Positions 17,671-26,925 of a stretch of 56,398 nucleotides of DNA are shown here, piece after piece (position 1 is the stretch's first letter; each line of letters begins with the position of its first letter). The translations under genes and the position numbers were made by a program. The stretch is from Thauera butanivorans NBRC 103042 (GTDB lineage Bacteria > Pseudomonadota > Gammaproteobacteria > Burkholderiales > Rhodocyclaceae), in contig NZ_BCUG01000046.1 of the NCBI RefSeq assembly GCF_001591165.1, forward strand, positions 1 to 56,398. Reading direction: 5' to 3'. The notes below the pieces were generated by a model that worked only from the letters and a program-made list of their open reading frames with translations, made no database searches and had not been told where the DNA came from.

Positions 17671-18588
17671 ATGCCCAATTTCCATGTCGAACGCTTGCTG
17701 GAAGCCGCCAGCCAGATCATTCTCGGCAAGGGGCACGAGCTTCGCCTCGCCTTTGCCTGCCTGATCGCACGCGGCCACCTGCTGATCGAGGACGTTCCCG
17801 GCGTGGGCAAGACCACGCTGGCCCACACCCTCGCCCAACTGACGGGCCTGCAGCTCCAGCGCGTCCAGTTCACCAGCGACCTGCTGCCGGCCGACATCCT
17901 CGGCGCCTCGATCTTCGACCGCGACACCAATGCTTTCCGCTTCCACCCCGGCCCCGTGTTCGCACAGGTGGTGCTGGCCGACGAGATCAACCGCGCCACG
18001 CCGAAGACCCAGAGCGCCCTGCTCGAAGCGATGGAAGAACGCCAGATCACCGCGGACGGCCACAGCTTCGAGCTGCCGGAGCCCTTCTTCGTCATCGCCA
18101 CGCAGAACCCGGCGCACCAGATCGGCACCTTTCCACTGCCCGAAAGCCAGCTCGACCGCTTCCTGCTTCGCATCCGGCTCGGCTATCCCGACCCGATGGC
18201 CGAACGCGCCCTGCTGATGGGAGAGGACCGGCGCAGCGTGCTCGAACGGCGCACGCCGGTGATCGGGCCGGCGGAGCTGATGGGGCTGCAGCGCGCCGCC
18301 CAGGCCCTGCACGTCGCCGATCGCCTGATCGACTACGTGCAGGCACTGCTCAGCGCCACCCGGCACGATGCGGAGCTGGCCACCGGGCTCAGCCCGCGCG
18401 CCGGACTCGGCCTGCTGTCGGCAGCCCGCGCCTGGGCCTTGATCGACGGCCGCGACCATGTGCTGCCGGAAGACGTGCAGACACTGTTCCCGCATGTCGC
18501 CGCCCACCGTCTGCACCTGGCCGGCGATGCCCGCCCCGTTCCCGCCACCACGCTCGCGCGCCTGATCCAGTCGGTGGCGCTGCCCTGA
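17671..18588 (+). CDS. MoxR family AAA+ ATPase
   Basis: 305 aa. Seen: Walker A EDVPGVGKTTLAHTLA, Walker B VVLADEINRATPKTQSALLEAM, sensor 1 IATQNPAHQIGTFPLPESQLDRF, and an arginine-finger region. MoxR proteins act as chaperone-like ATPases and are nearly always encoded before DUF58 and transglutaminase-like genes, as here. ATG 17671 begins the conserved domain; the in-frame extension upstream is not conserved-looking. Followed after 5 nt by the DUF58 gene. Confidence 0.93.
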   Translation: MPNFHVERLLEAASQIILGKGHELRLAFACLIARGHLLIEDVPGVGKTTLAHTLAQLTGLQLQRVQFTSDLLPADILGASIFDRDTNAFRFHPGPVFAQVVLADEINRATPKTQSALLEAMEERQITADGHSFELPEPFFVIATQNPAHQIGTFPLPESQLDRFLLRIRLGYPDPMAERALLMGEDRRSVLERRTPVIGPAELMGLQRAAQALHVADRLIDYVQALLSATRHDAELATGLSPRAGLGLLSAARAWALIDGRDHVLPEDVQTLFPHVAAHRLHLAGDARPVPATTLARLIQSVALP

Positions 18589-18593
18589 GCGAC

Positions 18594-19583
18594 ATGCCCG
18601 CAGCCGGTACGCCCTCTCCACCCGCCCTGTTCCGCCGCTGGCTGCTGCGCCGGCCGGGCAGGCCCGAAACGGCGCCGATCGAACTTCGCAGCCGCCGCAT
18701 CTACGTGCTGCCGACCGCCAGCGGCCTGAGCTTTGCCGTTGCCATGCTGGCGATGCTGGTGGCGTCGATCAACTACGGCCTGAGCCTCGGCTATGGCCTG
18801 GTCTTCGCGCTGGCCGGCGCGGGGCTGGCCAGCATCGTGCACGCTTGGCGCAACCTCGCCGGACTGCGCATCCGGCCCGGACGCAGCGAAGCGGTGTTCG
18901 CCGGCGAAACGGCCACGCTCCATTTCATCATCGACAACCCGCGCAAAGCCCGCCGTCCTGCCCTGCGGCTGAAACTGCGCGGCGCGGAAACCACCTTCGA
19001 GCTCGGCCCGCTGCAGACGCTCGCGATCGGAGTCGCCTGCGCCGCCGAACATCGCGGCCGGCTGCAGGCCGGGCGCACGGTCATCGAAACCCGCTGGCCG
19101 CTGGGGCTGATCCGGGCCTGGAGCGTGTTCGTGGCCGACGTCGGCTGCGTCGTCCATCCGGCGCCGGAGAAGAACGCGCCTCCCCCGCCCGAAAACCCGG
19201 CGGAACAGGGCGACAGCACGCCTTCGCCACAGGCCGGCGACGACGATTTCGCCGGCCTGCGCCCGCACCAGCGCGCCGACTCTCCACGCCACATCGCCTG
19301 GAAAGTGCTCGCGCGCGGCGGCCCGCTGATGACCAAGCAGTTCGCCGGGCAGCAGGGGCAGGAACTGTCGCTGGCCTGGACCGACCTGCCGCCCGGGCTC
19401 GACGCCGAGCGGCGCCTGTCGCGCCTGAGCGCCTGGCTGCTGGAAGCCGAACGCAGCGGCCGCCCCTGGTCGCTGGCACTGCCCGGCACGAGCGTGCCGC
19501 GCGGCAGCGGCCGCAGCCACCTGCTCCGCTGCCTGGACGAGCTGGCGTATCACGAGGAGCCCGGCAGGGCGGACGGCACATGA
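18594..19583 (+). CDS. DUF58 domain protein
   Basis: 329 aa. Two membrane segments near the N-terminus (LSFAVAMLAMLVASINYGL and LVFALAGAGLASIVHAW), then a beta-rich region and the DUF58 core with DDFAGLRPHQRADSPRHIAW, typical of this family. Partner of the MoxR ATPase; the pair is thought to act on envelope or protein-complex assembly. The stop overlaps the next start (ATGA at 19580-19583). Confidence 0.9.
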   Translation: MPAAGTPSPPALFRRWLLRRPGRPETAPIELRSRRIYVLPTASGLSFAVAMLAMLVASINYGLSLGYGLVFALAGAGLASIVHAWRNLAGLRIRPGRSEAVFAGETATLHFIIDNPRKARRPALRLKLRGAETTFELGPLQTLAIGVACAAEHRGRLQAGRTVIETRWPLGLIRAWSVFVADVGCVVHPAPEKNAPPPPENPAEQGDSTPSPQAGDDDFAGLRPHQRADSPRHIAWKVLARGGPLMTKQFAGQQGQELSLAWTDLPPGLDAERRLSRLSAWLLEAERSGRPWSLALPGTSVPRGSGRSHLLRCLDELAYHEEPGRADGT

Positions 19584-21571
19584 TCGGCGGCTGGCTGAAG
19601 CAGCGCGCAGCGAGACGCCGACCGGCAAGCGCCGGCAGCGCGCTCGACCGCCGCCAGGGCGCCTGGCTGCTCGGCGCCGCAGCGCTGACCATGGCACCCC
19701 ACGCGAGCTGGCTGCCGCCCTGGATCAGCGGACTGTGCGCCGCACTGCTGGCCTGGCGGGGCCTGTTGCTGTGGCATGGGCGCCAGGCGCCGTCGCCGTG
19801 GCTGCTGCTGGCGCTGACCGCGGCCGCAGCAGCCGGCGTGCGCGCCGAGTTCGGCCACTTCTTCGGCAAGGACCCCGGCGTGGCGCTGCTGGCCCTGCTG
19901 CTCGGCCTCAAGCTGCTCGAAATCCGCGCCGCCCGCGACGCCCGGGCAGCGGTGATGCTGTGCTTCTTCCTGCAACTGGCGATCTTCTTCGAAGACCAGA
20001 GCTTTCCGGTCGCCGCGCTCGCACTGAGCGCCAGCCTGCTCGGCCTCGCGGCGCTGGTCGCCCAGGCCGACCCGAACGGCCGCAGCGGCGAGCACCTGCG
20101 CGTGGCCGGCACCCTGATGGCGCAGGGCCTGCCGTTCATGCTGATCCTGTTCGTTCTGTTCCCGCGTATCGACGGCCCCTTGTGGGGCTTGCCGGCCGAT
20201 GCCTTCAGCGCCCGTACCGGCTTGTCGGAGTCGATGAGCCCCGGTTCGATCAGCGCGCTGAGCCAGTCGGGCGAAATCGCCTTCAGGGCCAGTTTCGCCG
20301 GCGAAGTCCCCGCCCGCCGGCAGCGCTACTGGCGCGGCCCGGTGCTGACCCGTTTCGATGGCCGCACCTGGCAGGCCGAGCATGCACAGGAAGCAGCGGC
20401 GCCCTTCCATGCAGCCGACGGCAAGCGCATCGACTACACGCTGACCCTGGAAGCCCATGGCAAGCGCTGGCTGCTGGCACTCGACTTTCCCGGTGCCACC
20501 GGCGCAGCGCTGCGGCACACGAGCGATTTCCAGTTGCTCGCGCCCCGGCCGGTCCGGTCGCGGGTGCAGCACGAACTGAGCGCCCATCCGGCAGCCGTCG
20601 CCGGGCTGGCGGAGACGGCGGCGACGCTGGCTGCGGCGCGCCGGCTCCCGCCCGGCTTCAATCCGCGCACGCAGGCGCTGGCGGCACGGCTCGCCGCCGA
20701 TGCGGAGTCGCACGAGCAGATCCTGCAAAGAGCCGTTTCGCATCTCCGGGATGCCGGGCTGCTCTACACGCTGCGGCCGCCGCTGCTCGGCCGCGACAGC
20801 GTCGACGAATTCCTCTTTGGCAGCCGGCGCGGCTTCTGCGAGCACTTCGCCTCCGCCTTCACCGTGCTGATGCGGGCCGCAGGCGTGCCGGCGCGCGTCG
20901 TCACCGGCTACCAGGGCGGCGAGATCAATCCGGTGGATGGCAACCTCGTCGTCCGCCAGCTCGACGCCCATGCCTGGAGCGAGGTCTGGCTCGCCGGCCG
21001 CGGCTGGGTACGCGTCGATCCGACCTATCTCGCCGCGCCCCGCCGCATCGACGACGGCCTCGCTGCCGCCCTGCCCGCCGGCGAAGCCCTGCCTTTCACC
21101 CTGCGCGCCCAGCACGACTGGCTGCGAAACATGCGCTTGCGCTGGGAAGCGCTGTCGAACGCGTGGAACCAGCGCGTTCTTGGCTACAATCCGGAACGCC
21201 AGCGCGCACTGCTGTCCCGCCTGGGCTTGGCCCCCGGCGATGCGTGGCGCCTCGCCGGCATGCTGGCCGCCGCCATCGGCGTGCCGTTCCTGTGCCTGCT
21301 CCTGTGGGCCGGCCGCAGGCGGCGCAGCACCGATCCGCTCGACCGGGCCTGGCAGGCGCTGAGCACGAAGCTGGCTGCCCGCGGGCTGGCGCGCCAGCCC
21401 TGGGAAGGGCCGCATGACTACACGCAGCGGGTTGCGTCGGCCATTCCCGAACTCGCAGCCGCAGTGCGGGCGATAGGCGTGGATTACGCCAGCCTGCGCT
21501 ACGGCCCCCATTCCGACGGCGCGCGCCTTGCCGCGCTCAGAAAGAAGATCGACGCTCTCCGATTGCCATGA
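19580..21571 (+). CDS. TgpA-type transmembrane transglutaminase-like protease
   Basis: 663 aa. N-terminal domain with about five or six membrane helices (residues 30-180), a periplasmic transglutaminase-like domain with Cys in SRRGFCEHFASAFTVL, His in LDAHAWSEVWL and Asp in VRVDPTYLA, one C-terminal membrane helix (MLAAAIGVPFLCLLLWAG) and a DUF4129-like tail. The Pseudomonas homologue TgpA is essential. Coupled to the DUF58 gene upstream and to mltB downstream through ATGA overlaps. Confidence 0.9.
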   Translation: MIGGWLKQRAARRRPASAGSALDRRQGAWLLGAAALTMAPHASWLPPWISGLCAALLAWRGLLLWHGRQAPSPWLLLALTAAAAAGVRAEFGHFFGKDPGVALLALLLGLKLLEIRAARDARAAVMLCFFLQLAIFFEDQSFPVAALALSASLLGLAALVAQADPNGRSGEHLRVAGTLMAQGLPFMLILFVLFPRIDGPLWGLPADAFSARTGLSESMSPGSISALSQSGEIAFRASFAGEVPARRQRYWRGPVLTRFDGRTWQAEHAQEAAAPFHAADGKRIDYTLTLEAHGKRWLLALDFPGATGAALRHTSDFQLLAPRPVRSRVQHELSAHPAAVAGLAETAATLAAARRLPPGFNPRTQALAARLAADAESHEQILQRAVSHLRDAGLLYTLRPPLLGRDSVDEFLFGSRRGFCEHFASAFTVLMRAAGVPARVVTGYQGGEINPVDGNLVVRQLDAHAWSEVWLAGRGWVRVDPTYLAAPRRIDDGLAAALPAGEALPFTLRAQHDWLRNMRLRWEALSNAWNQRVLGYNPERQRALLSRLGLAPGDAWRLAGMLAAAIGVPFLCLLLWAGRRRRSTDPLDRAWQALSTKLAARGLARQPWEGPHDYTQRVASAIPELAAAVRAIGVDYASLRYGPHSDGARLAALRKKIDALRLP

Positions 21572-22662
21572 AACTGCCCCGATTCCGCCTGCCGCCGTCC
21601 ATCCGCCGCAAACCCGCCGCCGACAAGACGAGGCACAGGATCCTGCCCGCCCTGGTCGGCGCCGGCCTGTCGCTGCTGGCGGCGCTGCCGGCCACCCCGG
21701 CACTGGCTTCCTATGCCGAGCGCGACGACGTCCGCGCCTTCGCCGACGAGCTTGCGGCACGCCACGGCTTCGACCGGGACACCGTGACGGCGACGCTGGC
21801 GCTGGCCCGGCACGAAGCCGGCGTGATCCGCTTGATCACGCCACCGGCACGCAAGGGCACGCGCTCGTGGCAGAACTACCGTGCCCGCTTCCTGGACCGC
21901 AGCCGCATCGAGGGCGGTGTCGCGTTCTGGAAGGAACATGAAATCGACCTCGAACGCGCCTCGAAGCAATTCGGCGTGCCGCCGGAGATCATCGTCGCGA
22001 TCATCGGCGTCGAGACCCTGTACGGGCGCCATACCGGCAATTTCGAAACCCTGTCCGCGCTCACCACGCTCGCCTTCGACTACCCGCCGCGCGCGGACCT
22101 GTTCCGCCGCGAACTCGAAGCCCTGTTCCTGCTCGCCCGCGAACAAGGCCGCATACCGACGGATTACTACGGCTCCTTCGCCGGCGCCATCGGCTATCCC
22201 CAGTTCCTGCCCAGCAGCGTGCGCGCCTATGCGGTCGACTTCGACGGCAATGGCCGGATCGACTTCGATTCCGACCCGGTCGATGCGATCGGCAGCGTCG
22301 CCAACTACCTGCACATGCACGGCTGGCAGCCTGGTGCCCCGATCGCCGAACCCGCGCTGCTGGCCGCCGGCACCGACGCCGCGGCGCTGGTCGCGGCAGG
22401 CATCGAGCCGGCGCTGGAACCCGAGGCCCTGACCCAGGCCGGCGTGAAGCCGCTGCATGGCGATGCCGCCGCCGGCCCCGCCACCCTGGTCGACCTCGAA
22501 ACCCCCGGCGCGGCGACGGAATACTGGCTCGGCTACCGCAACTTCTACGTGATCACGCGCTACAACCGCAGCAGCTTCTATGCGATGTCGGTGTTCGAGC
22601 TGGCCGAGGCGCTGAGCCAGCGCCGCCTCGTCGAGCGCATCAGGGCCGAAAACCGAAACTGA
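21568..22662 (+). CDS. mltB: Membrane-bound lytic murein transglycosylase B
   Basis: 364 aa. Signal region ILPALVGAGLSLLAALPATP ending in ALA, without a clear lipobox cysteine, so a soluble or weakly anchored periplasmic form is likely. Seen: catalytic Glu in AIIGVETLYGRHTGNF, FAGAIGYPQFLPSSVR, and the EF-like DFDGNGRIDFDSDPVDAIGS. Cleaves the glycan strand with formation of 1,6-anhydro-muramic acid. Last gene of moxR-DUF58-tgpA-mltB. Confidence 0.93.
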   Translation: MKLPRFRLPPSIRRKPAADKTRHRILPALVGAGLSLLAALPATPALASYAERDDVRAFADELAARHGFDRDTVTATLALARHEAGVIRLITPPARKGTRSWQNYRARFLDRSRIEGGVAFWKEHEIDLERASKQFGVPPEIIVAIIGVETLYGRHTGNFETLSALTTLAFDYPPRADLFRRELEALFLLAREQGRIPTDYYGSFAGAIGYPQFLPSSVRAYAVDFDGNGRIDFDSDPVDAIGSVANYLHMHGWQPGAPIAEPALLAAGTDAAALVAAGIEPALEPEALTQAGVKPLHGDAAAGPATLVDLETPGAATEYWLGYRNFYVITRYNRSSFYAMSVFELAEALSQRRLVERIRAENRN

Positions 22663-22731
22663 TCCAGATCAAGGCATGACAAGGCGATTCCCCGTGAACT
22701 AGGCGGCCCACAGCATCCCGCCCGCAGACAC

Positions 22732-23490
22732 GTGACCTCGACGCCACTGAAACCCGCCGCAGTCCGCCTTTCCGACATCTCCGCGGCAATGTCCACCGGC
22801 TGGCGGCAATTCTGCGCCATGCCCGCCCTCAGCTCCGGCTATGCGGCGGTCTTCGTCGTCCTCGGCGCAATCCTGTTCTGGGCGCTGGAATCGATGTCGA
22901 TCGCGCCGATCAGCCTGTCCTTCGCCGGCGGCTTCATGCTGATCGGCCCGGCGCTGCTGGCGGGCTTCTTCGCGCTGTCCGACAGCCTGCGCGCCGGCCG
23001 GCGGCCCGTCGCCGCCGACATCGGCCGGGGATTCGCCCGCATGCCGCGCGGCGGCTGGGTCGTCTCCTTCGTCTGCGCACTGCTGTTCCTGATCTGGATC
23101 ACCGACGCCGGCACGCTCTACGGCTTCATGGTCGGCCGCGAACCCGCCCAGCTGGCCCACCTGCTGCAGGGCGACGCGGCCATCCACCGTTTCGTGTTCT
23201 TCAGCTCGATCATGGGCGCGGTGCTGGCCTTCATCCTGTTCACAGTCTCGGCCTTCTCGATCCCGCTGATCTACGATCACCGCGCCAACCTCGTCTCCGG
23301 CGTCGTCGCCAGCGTCAGGGCGGTGTTCGGGCGCTTCGGCGTCGTCATGGCCTGGGCCTGCCTGCTGGCCGCGGTGATCATCGTCAGCGCCGTGCTGCTG
23401 CCGCTGCTGCTGGTCACGCTGCCGGTGATGGCCTACGCCAGCCGCGAACTGTATTTCAGGGTCTATCCGGTGGACGGCGCGCCGGACTGA
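22732..23490 (+). CDS. DUF2189 integral membrane protein
   Basis: 252 aa from GTG 22732; ATG 22789 is an alternative. Neither has a strong ribosome site. Five to six hydrophobic segments of about 20 residues (for example AVFVVLGAILFWALE, GWVVSFVCALLFLIWI, VVMAWACLLAAVIIVSAVLL), with the short cytoplasmic loop RPVAADIGRGFARMPRGGW. Matches the DUF2189 family, which has no known function. Convergent with rpoS. Confidence 0.8.
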   Translation: MTSTPLKPAAVRLSDISAAMSTGWRQFCAMPALSSGYAAVFVVLGAILFWALESMSIAPISLSFAGGFMLIGPALLAGFFALSDSLRAGRRPVAADIGRGFARMPRGGWVVSFVCALLFLIWITDAGTLYGFMVGREPAQLAHLLQGDAAIHRFVFFSSIMGAVLAFILFTVSAFSIPLIYDHRANLVSGVVASVRAVFGRFGVVMAWACLLAAVIIVSAVLLPLLLVTLPVMAYASRELYFRVYPVDGAPD

Positions 23491-23523
23491 TCACCGCTGC
23501 AGCAGCCTGGCCGGCGCCCGCGC

Positions 23524-24456
23524 TCACAGCAGCGCATCGCGCGAAATACCGTAGCGCTTGAGGATGCGGCGCAGCTGGCTGAGCGCTTCGAGCTGGATCT
23601 GGCGCACGCGCTCGCGGGTCAGGTCCAGGCGCAGCGCCAGTTCTTCCAGCGTCAGCAGTTCGCATTCGTCGATGCCGTAGCGGTGGCGGATGACGAGCCG
23701 CTGCTTGTCCGACAGCATCTTGATCCATTCGCGCACCAGACGCTCGAGCTCGGCGAAATGGATCTGCAGGTCCGGCGCCAGCACCTGCTCGTCGGCCAGC
23801 GACTCGCCGATCGACAGGTTCGGATCGATGTCGAGCGGCGCATCCAGCGAAGCCGTGTGCTCGCTGAGCTGCAGGATTTCCCGCACCTCGTCGACGGTCT
23901 TGCCGAGCCTGCGCGCGACCGACTCCAGCGAAGGCTCGCCGAGAGTGCCGTCGTTGCAGCGCTGGGCGCGCAGCACCTGGTTCAGCTCCTTCACCACATG
24001 CACCGGCAGACGGATCGTGCGCGACTGGTTCATGATCGCGCGTTCGATGTTCTGGCGTATCCACCAGGTCGCATAGGTGGAAAAACGGAAACCGCGTTCG
24101 GGGTCGAACTTCTCGAGCGCATGCATCAGCCCGAGATTCCCCTCCTCGACCAGATCGAGCAGGGGAATGCCACGGTTGAGATAGTGCTTGGCGATATTGA
24201 CGACGAGCCTGAGATTGCGCTCGATCATCGTCTGCCGGGCGTCGAAGTCGCCCGTGCGCACCAGGCGTGCCAGCCTGAGCTCTTCTTCGGCGGTCAGCAG
24301 CGGGTTGGCGCCGATCTCGTTGAGATAAAGCTGGGTGACGTCGCTGAAGAAGTCGCTTTCCTTCGTCTGCGCGACCGCAGTGGCGAAGACCTCGACCTCG
24401 GGGGGAAGATCCGGTTCCTGGCTTTCGAGATCATCGAGGCTTACCGCTTCTTCCAT
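23524..24456 (-). CDS. rpoS: Stationary-phase sigma factor RpoS
   Basis: 310 aa. Region 1.2 (FFSDVTQLYLNEIGANPLLT), region 2 with RGFRFSTYATWWIRQNIERA (the -10 contact helix), region 3 (SRTIRLPVHVVKELN) and region 4 with the helix-turn-helix TREERVRQ-type segment LTRERVRQIQLEAL. Length and the position after nlpD identify RpoS rather than RpoD or RpoH. Governs the general stress response. In related bacteria the main rpoS promoter lies inside nlpD. Confidence 0.95.
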   Translation of the reverse strand: MEEAVSLDDLESQEPDLPPEVEVFATAVAQTKESDFFSDVTQLYLNEIGANPLLTAEEELRLARLVRTGDFDARQTMIERNLRLVVNIAKHYLNRGIPLLDLVEEGNLGLMHALEKFDPERGFRFSTYATWWIRQNIERAIMNQSRTIRLPVHVVKELNQVLRAQRCNDGTLGEPSLESVARRLGKTVDEVREILQLSEHTASLDAPLDIDPNLSIGESLADEQVLAPDLQIHFAELERLVREWIKMLSDKQRLVIRHRYGIDECELLTLEELALRLDLTRERVRQIQLEALSQLRRILKRYGISRDALL

Positions 24457-24470
24457 GTCTCCCCCTGTCG

Positions 24471-25367
24471 TCAGCGTGCGGGCAGGTACTTCGTCGGGTC
24501 GATTGCCTTGCCCTGCTTGCGGATCTCGAAATGCAGCTTGGGGCGATCGGTTTCGGAACTGCCCAGTTCGGCGATCTTCTGCCCGCGGGCGACCTGGTCG
24601 TCTTCCTTCACGAGCAGCTTGTCATTGTGCGCATAGACCGAGTTGTACTCCTGGTTATGCTTGATGACAACAAGCTTGCCGTAGCCGCGCAGCCCGCTCC
24701 CGGCATAGACGACCTTGCCCGCCGCAGCCGCATAGACCGGGTCGCCGACGTTGCCACCGATGTCGACCCCCTTGTTCGACGCCTCGTTGTAAGCCGCGAT
24801 CACCCTCCCGGCAGCGGGCCACTGCCAGTCGCCGGCCACGGCCGCTCCCGGCGTCTCCGGCGCAGGCGCCGGCTGCTCGGGCGCGGGCACCGCCGGCGGC
24901 GTCGCAGCGCCCGCTCCGTGATCCTGGGAATACGGTACCGGTCCGCCCAGCGGCCCCTGCTTCAGCGGCGGCGCAGCGGGCCCGGTGCCACCGGGCATCG
25001 GCACCGGCATCGCCACCGCGCCGTCGCCGATCGGAATGGCGGTGGCGCCGCCGTCCTGCGCCATGTCGGGCGACCCGACGCGCAGGGTCTGGCCGACCTG
25101 GATCTGGTTGGGATCGGTCAGACCGTTCCAGCGCACGAGATCCGGCAGCGTCACGCCGTACTGGCGCGCGATGCCGAGCAGGGTTTCCCCCTGCCTGACC
25201 ACATGCGTGCCTGCCGGCACTGCCGGAACAGAACCAGTGACAGGCGGCGCACCGTTGCCGTCGCGCACCGGCGCCTCACCCGACGAGGCGCACCCAGCCA
25301 GTACCACGCTTACCAGCAAAGCCGGCATCAAACCAAAACGAGTCTGCATGTGAATAGCGAATTTCAT
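24471..25367 (-). CDS. nlpD: NlpD-type lipoprotein, amidase activator
   Basis: 298 aa from ATG 25367, which overlaps the pcm stop; ATG 25349 ([10 protein letters not shown]) is also possible. Lipobox LAGC near residue 25, LysM domain about 55-98 ([18 protein letters not shown]), a Pro/Gly/Ala-rich linker, and a C-terminal M23/LytM domain. In the LytM domain the first metal-binding His is replaced (NKGVDIGG) and HxH is reduced to KLHFEIR, as in non-catalytic activators such as E. coli NlpD, which stimulates the amidase AmiC at division. Confidence 0.92.
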   Translation of the reverse strand: MKFAIHMQTRFGLMPALLVSVVLAGCASSGEAPVRDGNGAPPVTGSVPAVPAGTHVVRQGETLLGIARQYGVTLPDLVRWNGLTDPNQIQVGQTLRVGSPDMAQDGGATAIPIGDGAVAMPVPMPGGTGPAAPPLKQGPLGGPVPYSQDHGAGAATPPAVPAPEQPAPAPETPGAAVAGDWQWPAAGRVIAAYNEASNKGVDIGGNVGDPVYAAAAGKVVYAGSGLRGYGKLVVIKHNQEYNSVYAHNDKLLVKEDDQVARGQKIAELGSSETDRPKLHFEIRKQGKAIDPTKYLPAR

Positions 25368-26017
25368 TCCGTACCTGCGAGCAGCGGTACGAAGCGTACG
25401 GCCTCATACCAGCTTTCCCGGAAAACATTACCTTGCCGCTCGACCAGCAGCAATCGCTGGTCGGCCCCTCCCACCGGCACGATCAGGCGCCCGCCAGGGG
25501 CGAGCTGTGCCTTGAGCGCCGGCGGTACACCGATGGCCGCGGCCGCAACGATGATGCTGTCGAACGGAGCCGCCTCGGGAAGACCCAAACTACCGTCAGC
25601 AAGTTTCAATCTGACATTGGGCAGACGAAGCGGACGCAGGTTCGCCCGCGCCCGATCGAGCAGCGGACGGATGCGCTCGACCGCATAGACCTCGGTCGCC
25701 AGCTGGCTCAGCACCGCAGCCTGATAGCCACAGCCCGCTCCGACCTCGAGCGTCCGCCCCAGCTCGCGGCCGGCACGCAGCAACTCGATCATGCGCGCGA
25801 CGACGAAGGGCTGCGAGATCGTCTGCTGGAAGCCGATCGGCAGCGGCGTGTCGTCGTAGGCACTGTAGCCCAGCCCTTCCTCGACGAACATGTGCCGCGG
25901 CACGCTCTGCATTGCCGCCAGCACCCGCTCGTCGCGAATGCCCTGGGTACGAAGGCGCTCGACCATGCGCACGCGTGCGCGCATCGCCTGCCCGGCATCG
26001 GCGCTGCGCACGCTCAC
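25364..26017 (-). CDS. pcm: Protein-L-isoaspartate O-methyltransferase
   Basis: Repairs isoaspartyl residues in aged proteins with SAM. 217 aa from GTG 26017, whose GTGA overlaps the surE stop; ATG 25984 ([11 protein letters not shown]) is the alternative. Seen: [34 protein letters not shown] motif [17 protein letters not shown], and the C-terminal GGRLIVPVG. Second gene of surE-pcm-nlpD-rpoS. Confidence 0.95.
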   Translation of the reverse strand: MSVRSADAGQAMRARVRMVERLRTQGIRDERVLAAMQSVPRHMFVEEGLGYSAYDDTPLPIGFQQTISQPFVVARMIELLRAGRELGRTLEVGAGCGYQAAVLSQLATEVYAVERIRPLLDRARANLRPLRLPNVRLKLADGSLGLPEAAPFDSIIVAAAAIGVPPALKAQLAPGGRLIVPVGGADQRLLLVERQGNVFRESWYEAVRFVPLLAGTE

Positions 26018-26757
26018 CGCTTCAGCCAGTCGAAGACCGGCGCGATCTGGCCGGTGTGGGTGAGATCGATCTGCAGCGGCGTGACCGACACGTAGCCGTT
26101 GGCCACGGCATGGAAATCCGTGCCTTCGCCCGCATCGGCCGCCCCGCCCGCGGCACCGACCCAATACACGGTCTCGTTGCGCGGCGTCACGCTGCGCACC
26201 ACCGGCTCGGCCTTGTGGCGCCGGCCCAGGCGCGTCACCTTGACGCCCTGCAGGCGCTCGTAGGCGACGTCCGGCACGTTGACGTTGAGCAGCACCGGCT
26301 GCGGGAAAGGGTCGCGCATGAAGCGCTCGGCGAGGTCGCGGGCGACGCGCGCGGCGGCGCTGAAATCGGCCGCCGACTTGCTGACCAGCGACACCGCGAT
26401 CGACGGCACGCCGAGCAGGAAGCCTTCGGTCGCGGCCGCGACGGTACCGGAATACACCGTGTCGTCGCCCATGTTGGCGCCGTGGTTGACGCCGGACACC
26501 ACCATGTCGGGCAGATGGTCGAGCATGCCGGTCACCGCGAGGTGCACGCAGTCGGTCGGTGTGCCATTGACATGATAGAAGCCGTTCGCGGTGCGGCGCA
26601 GCGACAGCGGGCGATCCAGCGTCAGCGAGTTGCTGGCGCCGCTGCGGTCGCGCTCGGGCGCGACCACCGTGACTTCGCCGATGGTGCCGAGCGCCTCGGC
26701 GAGCGCCGCGATTCCGGGAGCGAAGTAGCCGTCGTCGTTACTGACCAGAATGCGCAT
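26014..26757 (-). CDS. surE: 5'/3'-nucleotidase SurE
   Basis: Metal-dependent nucleotidase and exopolyphosphatase, survival protein. The protein is 247 aa. Seen: metal site [10 protein letters not shown] at residues 6-15, [16 protein letters not shown], and [22 protein letters not shown]. First gene of the operon; its promoter should lie in 26758-26856. Confidence 0.96.
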   Translation of the reverse strand: MRILVSNDDGYFAPGIAALAEALGTIGEVTVVAPERDRSGASNSLTLDRPLSLRRTANGFYHVNGTPTDCVHLAVTGMLDHLPDMVVSGVNHGANMGDDTVYSGTVAAATEGFLLGVPSIAVSLVSKSAADFSAAARVARDLAERFMRDPFPQPVLLNVNVPDVAYERLQGVKVTRLGRRHKAEPVVRSVTPRNETVYWVGAAGGAADAGEGTDFHAVANGYVSVTPLQIDLTHTGQIAPVFDWLKR

Positions 26758-26856
26758 CTGAAACCCATGGAAAGCGCCGCGGGCGCGGCCTGAAGACGCG
26801 GAATTCTAGCACAGCGCCAAGTCACGGGCGGCCCGCCCGCCACCTGCGCCGGACGG

Positions 26857-26900
26857 CGAAAGGCCGTGCGCGGCGGAGGAGCGCCACGCACGGCCTTTCG
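26857..26900 (-). terminator. Long hairpin, likely terminator of the phosphatase gene
   Basis: Perfect 14-base arms (CGAAAGGCCGTGCG at 26857-26870 and its complement at 26887-26900) with a 16-nt loop, 25 nt after the stop of the leftward gene ending at 26926. Only a short T-rich side (CTTTCG), so termination may be partial. Confidence 0.6.
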
Positions 26901-26925
26901 CTGCAGCCGGAAGCTGCGCCCCCTT